64,000 nucleotides of DNA. It comes from Leptolyngbya sp. FACHB-60 (GTDB lineage: Bacteria; Cyanobacteriota; Cyanobacteriia; Phormidesmidales; Phormidesmidaceae). Of the stretch, positions 9,574-18,163 are shown one piece after another (position 1 is the first letter of the stretch; every line of letters begins with the position of its first letter). Below the pieces are notes generated by a model. It was not told the origin of the DNA. It saw only the letters and a list, made by a program, of their open reading frames with translations, and made no database searches. A program made the translations under genes and the position numbers. The stretch covers positions 62,001 to 126,000 of the forward strand of contig NZ_JACJOX010000036.1 of assembly GCF_014695775.1 (NCBI RefSeq), given 5' to 3'.

Positions 9574-12500
9574 ATGTCGCCTGAAGATCAAAAACGCATC
9601 TTGGGGTACTTCATCGAAGAAGCCAAGGATCATCTCAACACCATTGAGCAGGGTTTGCTGAACCTGGCGGACACCCTCAACGACTCGGAGATGATGAATG
9701 AGGTGTTTCGGGCGGCCCACTCGGTGAAAGGCGGGGCGGCCATGCTGGGGCTAAACAGCATTCAGCGCACCAGTCATCGCATGGAAGACTTCTTTAAGGT
9801 CATGAAAGAGTCGCCGATGCGTCCCGATCGTGACCTGGAAACCATGCTGCTGCAAATTTTCGATGGGCTGCAAGAGCAGCTAGAGCAGCTGCAAAGTCCC
9901 TTTGGCCTGACCAACGACCAAGCCCAGGAAATCATGGCTCCTCTGGAGCCCATTTTTGTGAAGGCTGAAGCGCATATCGACTCGTTGATAGCCGCAGCCC
10001 CAGCGGCTGTCCCAGCCGCAGCACCGCCGCGCCCCACCGTGGTAGCGGCCGCCCCTCATCCCGAGACCAGCGCCCTCCAGCTTGTGTTTCGCAGCGATGT
10101 CCCAGCGCTGTTGCGAGATATGCTGGCTACCTTTAAGCAGCCTGACAACAGCACTTCTCGCCAGGCACTCAGTCGGCTCTGCCAGCGCATGCACAGCGTA
10201 GGCGAACAGTTTGAGCTGGCTCAGTGGTGCAGTCTGACCCAGGTGGTTGAGCGGGCGATCGCCAACCCTGACCAGACCTACCGCAGCCTGGCACCAGTGG
10301 TGATCAAAGACCTCAAGCAGGCCCAAGACCAGGTGCTAGCCGGAGGCCTCGACCAAGTAGCTGCCTCCAGAACGCTGCAAGACCTGCTCCCCGTTCAGGC
10401 TGTGCCCGAGTTGGTTAGCGACGACTCTACTCTCGATGCCTTACTGGCCGAAGCTCTTAACGACAATGCCGATGGGCCTGACTTGGCCGATTTGTTTGCT
10501 GCTGCGGAAGAAGTCAACACCGATGATCTGGCCCTAGCCAACACCGAAAACTGGCTCGAAGACCTGGCCCTAGACAGCACCGACAATGTGACCGAAACCG
10601 GTTTAGAGTCGGTCTTTGGCCAGTTTGACACATCGCGGCCCGCCGAACCCGCTATGCCCCAGGACATGGCTGGCAGCGTGGGTCCGGAGGTAGGGGAAGC
10701 AGAACTCAACAGTCTGGCCGACCTGTTTGAGGGTGCCCCCGAAAGTCTGACCGACATTTGGGAAGAGGATTTGGCAGAGGTCTCCCTAGAGGATTTAGAC
10801 CTAGACGATGACGCTACCGCCGATAGCGACAGCTCTGAGTTTGCCGACTTGTTTGCGACCGAAGCAGCCGCTGCCGACCCTGGCACCGCGGAAAACCTCG
10901 CCATTGACGACATGGCCAGCTTGTTTGGATACGACCTCGACGCAGGGGCAGAAGTCGAGCCCGCAGCGGGGAACGAGCCCAATTTAAGCACAGGCTCTGT
11001 TAATTCTCTGACCGAATTGCTCACCGAAGATGCAGCACCAGAGCTTACAGCCGCATCAGAAACTGCCATAGACCCCCTGGCAGATTTTCTCGACGATGGA
11101 TCCAGCCTTGTGGCAGGGGAAATGGCCGATGCGCCGCTGGATGATTTCTTTGATATGGGCGAATCTGCTGAGGCCGGTGCGACCAGTGCCAACAGCAATG
11201 AGGTTGACAGCTTCTTTGATTCGCTCCACGATGACGATTTCATCGACGATGACGATGCCCACACCATGCCTGAGCTGCACTTAGAGCTTGACTTAGATAG
11301 CTCAAGCAGCGACGGCTCTAGTGGTGATAACAATGGGCTGTTTAGTGGTGGATCATCGCATCTGCTCACTACAGACAACCAAGTCCCTAGTGCAGACGCA
11401 GCCTCTGCCGCCGCTGCGAATCTTTTTGGGGAAGCCGATGCCTTCCTAGATGACCCATTTGGGGAGCTGAAGCTCACAGATAGTGCGTTTGACCTCGCCT
11501 TTGATGACACCCCTGAGGAAGCCACCGAGGAGGAGAATCTGGCTGCAACCGAGGCCGACGCCAGTTTTGACATTCCCACCGATGATGGCGATGGAACCGA
11601 GCTGACCGCCGCCTCTTTTGAGATTGATGGCGGCTGGTCCAAGGCATCGCCAGAGGAAGCAAGCTTTGCCGATTTAGAAAGCCTGCTTGATGACCCCGTC
11701 CTTGAGGCCGACCTGTTTACTGGCTCAGATAGCTCTTTCAACGACGGTCTAAGGCTACCCGACGAGGCCTTCGATATGTTTGGGGGAGATACCTACAATG
11801 GCAATGGTTACGCCGAGACTACCCCTACACCCGCTAGCCAAAGCTTCGATGACTATGGTGGAGATAACGACAGCTTTGATGACCTAGAAGCCCTGCTGGG
11901 GGAAGATTTCCCCGTTACCGATACAGCGGATCTAGGACAGCTAGACAACGGGCTACCAACCGCCAGCGCCAGCTTAGACAGCTGCGATGACGAATTTGAC
12001 GATCTTGAGAAGCTGTTGGAAGAAGCCGACCAGCTTGGCGGGTCAGCCCCTAGCCTAGGGGTTCGGCGGGCCACGTCGATGCAGGCAGCGAGGCGATCGC
12101 CCCGCCGAGCAACCAACACCACCGACCAGACCATGCGCGTTTCGGTGGGTCACCTCGACAACCTCAGCAACCTGGTGGGGGAACTGGTGGTTAACCGCAA
12201 CTCCCTGGAGCAAGACCAGGAACGCCTGAGGCAGTTTCTCGATAACCTGCTGCACCAAGTCTCACAGCTCAACGATGTCGGGCAGCGCATGCGCGATCTG
12301 TACGAGCGATCGCTATTGGAAAGCTCGCTGATTGCCAACCGCCAGGCCTTTGCTCTGGGGGTTTCTTCCTCTGACCGAGGCGGCGGTCACGCCACTGGGG
12401 CCACCTTTGATGCCCTCGAAATGGACCGCTTCACCGGCTTCCATACCCTCTCTCAAGAGATGATCGAGCTGATTGTGCGAGTGCGGGAGGCCTCGTCAGA

Positions 12501-14079
12501 CATTGAGTTCACCATTGACTCCACCGACCAGATTGCTCGCCAGTTCCGCCAGGTGACTACCCAGCTACAAGAGGGTCTGAACAAGGCGCGCATGGTGCCC
12601 TTCGGTCAAACCGCGGATCGCCTACCTCGCGCCGTGCGCGATATTTCTCTGAGGTGCGGCAAAGAGGCCCAGCTGGTGGTAGAAGGGCGCGACACTTTGA
12701 TCGACAAAATGATTCTGGAGCGCCTCTACGATCCCATGACCCACCTGGTCAACAACGCCATTACCCACGGCATTGAGTCGCCTGAAGAGCGCCTAGCTAC
12801 GGGCAAGGGCCGAGAAGGCACCATTACTGTACGGGCCTTCTATCAGGGCAACCAAACGGTCATTTACATCGCCGACAACGGCGGCGGCATTAATCCAGCG
12901 GTGGTCAAGGCCAAGGCTCTCAAACAGGGATTAATTACCCCCGCTGAAGCCCAAACCATGACCGAGATCGAGGTCTACGACCTGCTGTTTTTGCCGGGCT
13001 TTAGCACCCGCGATCAGGCCGATGACTTTTCGGGACGCGGCGTGGGCATGGACGTGGTGCGCACCGCCCTATCCGACATTCGCGGTTCGATCACCGTCGA
13101 GTCTGAAGTGGGTAAAGGCACCAGCTTTACTATCCGCCTGCCGCTTACCCTGAGCATTACTAAGGCCCTGAGCTGCGTCAACAACCAGGCCCGCATCGCC
13201 TTCCCCATGGACGGGGTTGAGGATATGTTCGACGTGCCCAGGGAGCGCATTCAAACCGATGCCCAGGGCCACGCCTGCATTCTCTGGCGCGATACGCTGC
13301 TGCCCTTCCGTCCCCTCAGTGATCTGCTGCGCTTTAACCGCAGTCTGGGTCGGGGCCGGGTCTACGGCGGCCCCCAGGATGAAGATGTGGTCTCTATGGT
13401 GGTGTTGCGCAGCGCCAGCACCTTTATCGCCCTCCAGGTTGACCAGGTGATTGGCGAACAGGAGATTGTGATCAAACAGCTGGAAGGACCGGTACCCAAG
13501 CCCATCGGCATTGCTGGTGCCACGGTGCTAGGTGATGGGCGCGTCATGCCCATCGCCGACGTGCTGGAGCTGATTGATTTGGCCAGCGGTCGCCTGCGCC
13601 GCGATGCTTCAACCTCCCTGTGGACGCAGACGGTGGATGAAGAACCCGTTGAGACCGTTGCTCAGACCGATCCAACAGTGCTGATTGTGGACGACTCGAT
13701 TACGGTGCGTGAGCTGCTGTCGATGAGCTTCAACAAGATCGGCTACCGGGTCGAACAGGCCCGCGACGGACAGGAAGCCTGGGAAAAACTGCGTTCTGGC
13801 CTGCCCTGCGACCTAGTCTTCTGCGACATCGAAATGCCCCGCATGGATGGTCTAGAGCTGCTCTCGCGGATGCAGAAAGATGACACGCTGAGCCAGGTTC
13901 CCACCGCTATGCTGACCTCCCGAGGGGCCGATCGTCACCGGCAGATGGCCGTTGATTTAGGAGCTAAGGGCTACTTTACCAAGCCCTACTTAGAGGAAAT
14001 GCTGCTGGATGCGGCTAAGCGCATGCTCAAAGGCGAGAATATGATTCGTCGAAGAATAGTCGAGGAACCCGAAATCTAG
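9574..14079 (+). CDS. hmpE: hybrid CheA histidine kinase HmpE (PilL-like)
   Basis: A 1501-residue kinase. Residues 1 to about 125 are a histidine phosphotransfer domain with His49 in RAAHSVKGG. Residues about 150-255 are a second, less conserved helical region. Residues about 260-850 are a very long acidic linker with recurrent hydrophobic motifs. Then come the dimerisation helices (from about 852, GHLDNLSNLVGELVVNRNS), the ATPase domain with N and G boxes (about 1040-1185, HLVNNAITHGIE and GRGVGMDVV), a CheW-like domain and a C-terminal receiver (about 1369-1490) with Asp1418 in VFCDIEMP. All key residues are present, so it should be active. The Nostoc homologue phosphorylates its own receiver and HmpB. 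ATG start with GAGGGG upstream; last gene of the cluster. Confidence 0.93.
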   Translation: MSPEDQKRILGYFIEEAKDHLNTIEQGLLNLADTLNDSEMMNEVFRAAHSVKGGAAMLGLNSIQRTSHRMEDFFKVMKESPMRPDRDLETMLLQIFDGLQEQLEQLQSPFGLTNDQAQEIMAPLEPIFVKAEAHIDSLIAAAPAAVPAAAPPRPTVVAAAPHPETSALQLVFRSDVPALLRDMLATFKQPDNSTSRQALSRLCQRMHSVGEQFELAQWCSLTQVVERAIANPDQTYRSLAPVVIKDLKQAQDQVLAGGLDQVAASRTLQDLLPVQAVPELVSDDSTLDALLAEALNDNADGPDLADLFAAAEEVNTDDLALANTENWLEDLALDSTDNVTETGLESVFGQFDTSRPAEPAMPQDMAGSVGPEVGEAELNSLADLFEGAPESLTDIWEEDLAEVSLEDLDLDDDATADSDSSEFADLFATEAAAADPGTAENLAIDDMASLFGYDLDAGAEVEPAAGNEPNLSTGSVNSLTELLTEDAAPELTAASETAIDPLADFLDDGSSLVAGEMADAPLDDFFDMGESAEAGATSANSNEVDSFFDSLHDDDFIDDDDAHTMPELHLELDLDSSSSDGSSGDNNGLFSGGSSHLLTTDNQVPSADAASAAAANLFGEADAFLDDPFGELKLTDSAFDLAFDDTPEEATEEENLAATEADASFDIPTDDGDGTELTAASFEIDGGWSKASPEEASFADLESLLDDPVLEADLFTGSDSSFNDGLRLPDEAFDMFGGDTYNGNGYAETTPTPASQSFDDYGGDNDSFDDLEALLGEDFPVTDTADLGQLDNGLPTASASLDSCDDEFDDLEKLLEEADQLGGSAPSLGVRRATSMQAARRSPRRATNTTDQTMRVSVGHLDNLSNLVGELVVNRNSLEQDQERLRQFLDNLLHQVSQLNDVGQRMRDLYERSLLESSLIANRQAFALGVSSSDRGGGHATGATFDALEMDRFTGFHTLSQEMIELIVRVREASSDIEFTIDSTDQIARQFRQVTTQLQEGLNKARMVPFGQTADRLPRAVRDISLRCGKEAQLVVEGRDTLIDKMILERLYDPMTHLVNNAITHGIESPEERLATGKGREGTITVRAFYQGNQTVIYIADNGGGINPAVVKAKALKQGLITPAEAQTMTEIEVYDLLFLPGFSTRDQADDFSGRGVGMDVVRTALSDIRGSITVESEVGKGTSFTIRLPLTLSITKALSCVNNQARIAFPMDGVEDMFDVPRERIQTDAQGHACILWRDTLLPFRPLSDLLRFNRSLGRGRVYGGPQDEDVVSMVVLRSASTFIALQVDQVIGEQEIVIKQLEGPVPKPIGIAGATVLGDGRVMPIADVLELIDLASGRLRRDASTSLWTQTVDEEPVETVAQTDPTVLIVDDSITVRELLSMSFNKIGYRVEQARDGQEAWEKLRSGLPCDLVFCDIEMPRMDGLELLSRMQKDDTLSQVPTAMLTSRGADRHRQMAVDLGAKGYFTKPYLEEMLLDAAKRMLKGENMIRRRIVEEPEI

Positions 14080-14220
14080 GGGCCAGCAACCGCCAGTTGA
14101 ATGAAGGGCAAGTTCATCGATCGCATCGCTGGCAGGGTCGCGCCCTTAACTGAGAACGATCGCACTGCTTAGCGACGGCAGTTCAGGTTAGGATCACAGA
14201 CAACTTGAGCAGGGTGGGTC

Positions 14221-15693
14221 ATGACCGTAGCGGAGCGATCGCGCATTGACTGGGCACCGATCATCGACGCCTTTAGCGTTGCGCTGGGGGGCGATCGCGT
14301 CGTGCGCCGCAAAGAAGAAATCTTGGTCTACGAGTGCGACGGGCTGACGAGCTATCGCCAGCGACCCGCCGTGGTGGTGTTGCCCAAAACCACAGAGCAG
14401 GTGGCAGCGGCGGTTAAGATTTGCGATCGATTTCAAGTGCCTTTCGTGGCGCGGGGGGCGGGCACTGGCCTCTCAGGCGGGGCATTGCCCATCGAAGACT
14501 CGGTGCTCATCGTTACCGCCACCATGAACCAAATCCTCTCGGTGGATTTGGATAACCAGCGAGTAGTAGTGCAGCCAGGGGTGATCAACAACTGGGTCAC
14601 TCAAGCGGTGAGCGGAGCGGGCTTTTATTACGCCCCTGACCCCTCTAGCCAGTCGGTGTGCTCGGTGGGGGGCAACGTGGCCGAAAACTCGGGCGGGGTG
14701 CACTGTCTCAAGTATGGGGTAACCACTAACCACGTGCTGGGGCTTAAGGTGGTGCTGCCCACGGGTGACATTGTCACCCTAGGCGGCGAGGTAGCCGAAA
14801 CCCCTGGCTACGATCTATGTGGGCTATTCGTGGGCTCTGAAGGCACTCTGGGCATTGCTACCGAAATTACCCTGCGCATTCTCAAAGCGCCCCAGTCAAT
14901 CCAGGTATTGCTGGCTGACTTCACCTCGGTGGAGGCAGCAGGGGCAGCCGTGTCAGCGATCACCAGTGTGGGTATTATCCCTGCTGGGATGGAGATGATG
15001 GATAACTTTAGCCTCAACGCGGTGGAAGACGTGGTGGCCACCAACTGCTACCCCCGCGATGCGGCGGCGATCTTGCTGATTGAGATCGATGGATTGCCGA
15101 CGGAGGTGACGGCTACGGGCGATCGCATCGCCGATCTCTGCCGCCAAAACGGGGCTCGGACTATCACCATCGCCACCGATGCTGAAGAACGCCTACGACT
15201 GTGGAAGGGCCGTAAAGCCGCTTTTGCCGCCATGGGCAAGCTCAGTCCCGATTACTACGTGCAGGATGGCGTCATCCCCCGCACCCAGCTGCCCTACGTG
15301 CTGAAGGAAATTGAGGCCTTGGGCGACAAGCACGGCTATCGAGTGGCCAACGTTTTTCACGCAGGGGACGGCAACCTACACCCGCTGATTCTCTATGACA
15401 ATGCCATCCCCGGCCAGCTAGAGCAGGTAGAAGACCTGGGCGGCGACATTCTCAAGCTGTGCGTGCGCGTAGGTGGCAGCATCTCAGGCGAACACGGCAT
15501 TGGCGCCGACAAGCGTTGCTACATGCCCGACATGTTTTCGCCAACGGATTTAGAGACAATGGGTTGGGTACGCCAAGCTCTCGACCCCGAGATGTTGGCC
15601 AACCCCACTAAGCTATTACCCTCCCCACGCACCTGCGGCGAAGCGGCCCACAGCATAGCGGCCGTGACCCTGCCCAATGTAGAGCACTTTTAG
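14221..15693 (+). CDS. glcD: FAD-linked oxidase, glycolate dehydrogenase subunit GlcD
   Basis: A 490-residue flavoprotein of the VAO/PCMH fold. The FAD-binding half contains ARGAGTGLSGGALP (near residue 85) and the SVGGNVAENSGGVHCLKYG loop (about 150); the C-terminal half has HAGDGNLHP (about 380) and SGEHGIGADK (about 420), which are typical of GlcD and D-lactate dehydrogenase. In cyanobacteria this enzyme oxidises photorespiratory glycolate to glyoxylate, and some members prefer D-lactate; the sequence cannot separate these. The ATG at 14221 follows a GGGTGGG stretch. glcE and glcF partners are not in the window. It is separate from the taxis operon by 141 bp. Confidence 0.9.
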   Translation: MTVAERSRIDWAPIIDAFSVALGGDRVVRRKEEILVYECDGLTSYRQRPAVVVLPKTTEQVAAAVKICDRFQVPFVARGAGTGLSGGALPIEDSVLIVTATMNQILSVDLDNQRVVVQPGVINNWVTQAVSGAGFYYAPDPSSQSVCSVGGNVAENSGGVHCLKYGVTTNHVLGLKVVLPTGDIVTLGGEVAETPGYDLCGLFVGSEGTLGIATEITLRILKAPQSIQVLLADFTSVEAAGAAVSAITSVGIIPAGMEMMDNFSLNAVEDVVATNCYPRDAAAILLIEIDGLPTEVTATGDRIADLCRQNGARTITIATDAEERLRLWKGRKAAFAAMGKLSPDYYVQDGVIPRTQLPYVLKEIEALGDKHGYRVANVFHAGDGNLHPLILYDNAIPGQLEQVEDLGGDILKLCVRVGGSISGEHGIGADKRCYMPDMFSPTDLETMGWVRQALDPEMLANPTKLLPSPRTCGEAAHSIAAVTLPNVEHF

Positions 15694-15722
15694 GATGGCT
15701 TGAGCTGAAAAAGGCTAACCGT

Positions 15723-16259
15723 CTAGGTCTGCGGTCTGAACAACAAAAACTGTTCTAAATCGTGATGTCTTCCCTTCCAAAAACCGTGGTTTTTGAGCAC
15801 GCCCTGGCTTTGAAATCCCAGTTTTTTTAATAGCTGTTTAGAGGCAATATTTTTCAGCATCACTTCCGCAACAATGTTATCTAAACCCTTTACCTCAAAG
15901 CCGTAGGTGAGGATGGCGCTTAAGGCTTCAGTCATTATGCCTTGTCGCCAGTACTGGCTAGCCAGTTCATAGCCCACCTCGGCCCGATTTGATGCTCTAT
16001 CCCAGGTAAATCCGCAGGAGCCAATGAGAGAATTGCTAGGCTTGAGGGCGATCGCCCAGCGGATACCGCGATCGGTTTCAAATCCTACTCGGCGGCGTTC
16101 AACAACCGCCCTAGCTTCTTGGAGCTGAGTGAAGGTATCGAGGTCGTGGAACTGAGTCACTCTGAAATCTGAAAAGAGCGAAAAAATAGCATCAGCGTCG
16201 GCGTCGGTCGCCTGGCGCAGCCACAGCCTTGGGGTCTCAAGCTTGGGGAAGATTTTCAT
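15723..16259 (-). CDS. GNAT-family N-acetyltransferase (RimJ/RimL type)
   Basis: A 178-residue acetyltransferase: LETPRLWLRQATDADADAIF at the N terminus, a central GSCGFTWDRASNRAEVGYEL strand, the acetyl-CoA loop region QYWRQGIMTEAL, and EVMLKNIASKQLLKKLGF near the C terminus. These are the hallmarks of RimJ/RimL-type GNATs that acetylate N-terminal or small-molecule amines; the substrate is not predictable. ATG codons exist at 16277 and 16259; I chose 16259 because it starts closest to the conserved core. Either start overlaps the end of the upstream monooxygenase gene (stop at 16237), implying translational coupling. Confidence 0.85.
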   Translation of the reverse strand: MKIFPKLETPRLWLRQATDADADAIFSLFSDFRVTQFHDLDTFTQLQEARAVVERRRVGFETDRGIRWAIALKPSNSLIGSCGFTWDRASNRAEVGYELASQYWRQGIMTEALSAILTYGFEVKGLDNIVAEVMLKNIASKQLLKKLGFQSQGVLKNHGFWKGRHHDLEQFLLFRPQT

Positions 16260-16551
16260 GGCTGAATACGGTTTCATAGTGTTCAACCGTAGGAAAAGGC
16301 TCGTAGAAATGGTGCAGCAGAGCACGCCAGGTTTGATACTCTGGCGATTGCCGAAACCCTAGGGTGTGGTCTTCCAAAGTCTGCCAACGCACTAGCAGCA
16401 CATACTGGTTTTTGGTTTCAATACAGCGCTGCAATTCGTGGGAAATATAGCCCGGCATAGCAACAAGGATATTAGAAGCCTTCTGAAAGGCATGCTCAAA
16501 CTCGACTTGAGCATCCGATTTAATCGTTAAAATAGCAACTTCTAGTATCAT
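16237..16551 (-). CDS. ABM-fold antibiotic biosynthesis monooxygenase-like protein
   Basis: A 104-residue protein of the antibiotic biosynthesis monooxygenase/heme-degrading fold: MILEVAILTIKSD at the N terminus, PGYISHELQRCIE in the middle and VLLVRWQTLEDHTLGFRQS towards the end. Such small dimeric beta-barrel proteins oxidise aromatic compounds or have unknown substrates. It overlaps the acetyltransferase gene downstream on the same strand, so the two are probably cotranscribed. The ATG has no strong ribosome-binding site. Confidence 0.85.
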   Translation of the reverse strand: MILEVAILTIKSDAQVEFEHAFQKASNILVAMPGYISHELQRCIETKNQYVLLVRWQTLEDHTLGFRQSPEYQTWRALLHHFYEPFPTVEHYETVFSHENLPQA

Positions 16552-16793
16552 TAAGGTGTCCTTTTTCGAATCAAGCTTCGGCTATTTTTCTGTATAGCGA
16601 CAGCAGAATTATTTTACCTTCGCCATCAAAAAATATGGCGAGGTTCCTCCTTCAGAGGTCATAGCGGCAGCCTCAGTCTCCTGGTAGATACAAGTGGGGG
16701 AGGTATCGCTCTAAAGTTGCATTAGCGATGGGTAAGCAACTGAGAAATCTACCCCAATTAAATCGCTTAATTATATTCTCACCGGAGGTTTTG

Positions 16794-17138
16794 ATGTCTA
16801 ACCCTAGAGCCGAAAGCGACAATTACGATCCGCATATTATTCCAGCGGAAACCGCTGCCCGCAAAGAACGCGAGGGTAGCAACTTTAAGAACCCACGCGA
16901 TGAGTCCGACAGTCCTACCGATATCCACGGTGGGCAAACTGTAGACAAAGAAGGCCTCGCCAATAACTACCCCATCGAGCCTGAAATGTACATCAATGAG
17001 CCCGGTGACCTACGCGAAGAAGCAGAGGCCGAAAAAGCCCGGCGTGTGGCTGAACTGCGCGAAATTAATCAAAACGAAGAAAAAGGTAAGGTAACCACCG
17101 AGTCCGATGAGCGCGGCAAAGGTGTTGGGGCCATCTAG
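16794..17138 (+). CDS. charged, probably disordered hypothetical protein, 114 aa
   Basis: A hydrophilic protein rich in Glu, Asp, Arg and Asn, without Cys or membrane segments. It begins MSNPRAESDNYDPHIIP. The ATG at 16794 has a strong GGAGG at 16784-16788 and is preferred over an in-frame ATG 66 bases upstream. The composition, with a Glu/Lys-rich helix in the C-terminal third, resembles stress-associated hydrophilic proteins, but no family is recognised. A strong terminator follows at 17200-17238. Confidence 0.75.
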   Translation: MSNPRAESDNYDPHIIPAETAARKEREGSNFKNPRDESDSPTDIHGGQTVDKEGLANNYPIEPEMYINEPGDLREEAEAEKARRVAELREINQNEEKGKVTTESDERGKGVGAI

Positions 17139-17199
17139 GCTTACCTGGAGAATGTAGCATTCTTGTAATGCTTGGTGCGCTAGCGCGATCGCAGCGCGA

Positions 17200-17238
17200 C
17201 AATGGGGGTAGGTCTGACGACCACCCCCATTGTTTTTT
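17200..17238 (+). terminator. rho-independent terminator
   Basis: A perfect 10-bp inverted repeat, CAATGGGGGT at 17200-17209 and ACCCCCATTG at 17223-17232, is followed directly by six T residues. It ends transcription of the gene at 16794 just before the pentapeptide-repeat gene. Confidence 0.9.
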
Positions 17239-17277
17239 GCACTTTTTTAAACCGTCATTTATGAGGGCATTACAGCA

Positions 17278-17817
17278 ATGACCCCAGCTACCCTGAGAGA
17301 ACTGGTCAATCGTTACTATCAGTCGGGTGCCCGCGACCTGCACGGGCTAAATTTGCAGGGGCTAAATATGGCAGCAGCCCACCTGGCCAATGCTGACCTG
17401 CGCCGCACTAACCTCACGCGGGCCAACCTATACCAGGCTGACCTGACCCACATTGATGGCTATCAAATTACCCTGGCTCAGGCCGATTTGCGCGGTGCAT
17501 CTTTGGCCAACGCCGTACTGCGCGAAGCCGACCTCCGCAGGGTTCACTGCCACCGCGCCACTCTGATTAATGCTGACCTGCGCGACTGTTGTCTTGACCA
17601 CGCCGACCTTAGCCATGCCAACTTAGAAGGGGCTAACTTTACCAAAGCCGACTTAACCCACGCTAACCTCTATTGGGCCAACCTGCGCTACACCAATTTG
17701 ACCGGGGCCAACCTGACTAAGGCCAACTTAACTGGTGCTAAGTTCTGCCAAACCATCATGCCCGACGGTACTATCCGGGATTCAGAGTGCGCTTTCGTGC
17801 CGCAGGCAATGCCTTAG
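17278..17817 (+). CDS. pentapeptide repeat protein
   Basis: A 179-residue protein. After about 20 residues it consists of consecutive A(D/N)LXX repeats (for example ANADLRRTNLTRANLYQADL) to about residue 160, which fold into a right-handed quadrilateral beta-helix. The family is very common in cyanobacteria and most members have no known function; some mimic DNA. There is no signal peptide, so it is probably cytoplasmic. It starts at an ATG 39 bp after a strong terminator, so it must have its own promoter or rely on read-through. Confidence 0.92.
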   Translation: MTPATLRELVNRYYQSGARDLHGLNLQGLNMAAAHLANADLRRTNLTRANLYQADLTHIDGYQITLAQADLRGASLANAVLREADLRRVHCHRATLINADLRDCCLDHADLSHANLEGANFTKADLTHANLYWANLRYTNLTGANLTKANLTGAKFCQTIMPDGTIRDSECAFVPQAMP

Positions 17818-18163
17818 CCCTTGAGGAAACCCTAGCGCAGCAGTTCTCTGGGCTTAGGGGGACGTTGTTGGGCGTTCGTCTGCGAGGGTGAGGGTGTCAG
17901 GCAGCGGTGGTTCTGGTACCAGCAGGTAGCGATCGCTCCCTGCCTCCAGTAGTGTGGGGCTAGGCAGGTTTGCCGAGGGAGTAGTTTGCCCGCTGGGCAG
18001 GGCCACAGCCGCTATCAGGAGTTGTTCGATCGCTCCGCTGTGACATGTTCTAGCCTTTCCGTTCCTCTATCCTTTCTCAACCAAGCTGCGGGTTTTATTA
18101 ACAACATCCCCCTATCGGGGATGTTAGCCTATGGGAGAAAGACATCTCCGAGAGGGCCATCGC
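17818..18163. other. 346-bp intergenic region with a hairpin and a possible gene remnant
   Basis: No confident gene. On the minus strand a frame open from about 18066 to a TAA at 17854 has a coding-like composition (59 residues starting AIEQLLIAAVALPSG and including SDRYLLVPEPPLPD), but only GTG or CTG starts and no ribosome-binding site; it may be the remnant of a lost gene. A stem-loop lies at 18103-18125, just before the ferrochelatase-like gene. Confidence 0.4.
18103..18125 (+). other. stem-loop in the leader of the ferrochelatase-like gene
   Basis: AACATCCCC at 18103-18111 and GGGGATGTT at 18117-18125 form a perfect 9-bp stem with a 5-base loop, 38 bases before the ATG at 18164. There is no T-run after it on the plus strand. 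It could stabilise the mRNA, act as a regulatory leader element, or terminate transcription weakly from the other direction. Confidence 0.5.

Noticed and set aside
10395..11741. Long minus-strand open frame (448 codons) opposite hmpE
   Set aside because: It is a Ser/Ala/Lys low-complexity shadow caused by the acidic GAC/GAT/GCC-rich codons of the hmpE linker; no start signal or family pattern.
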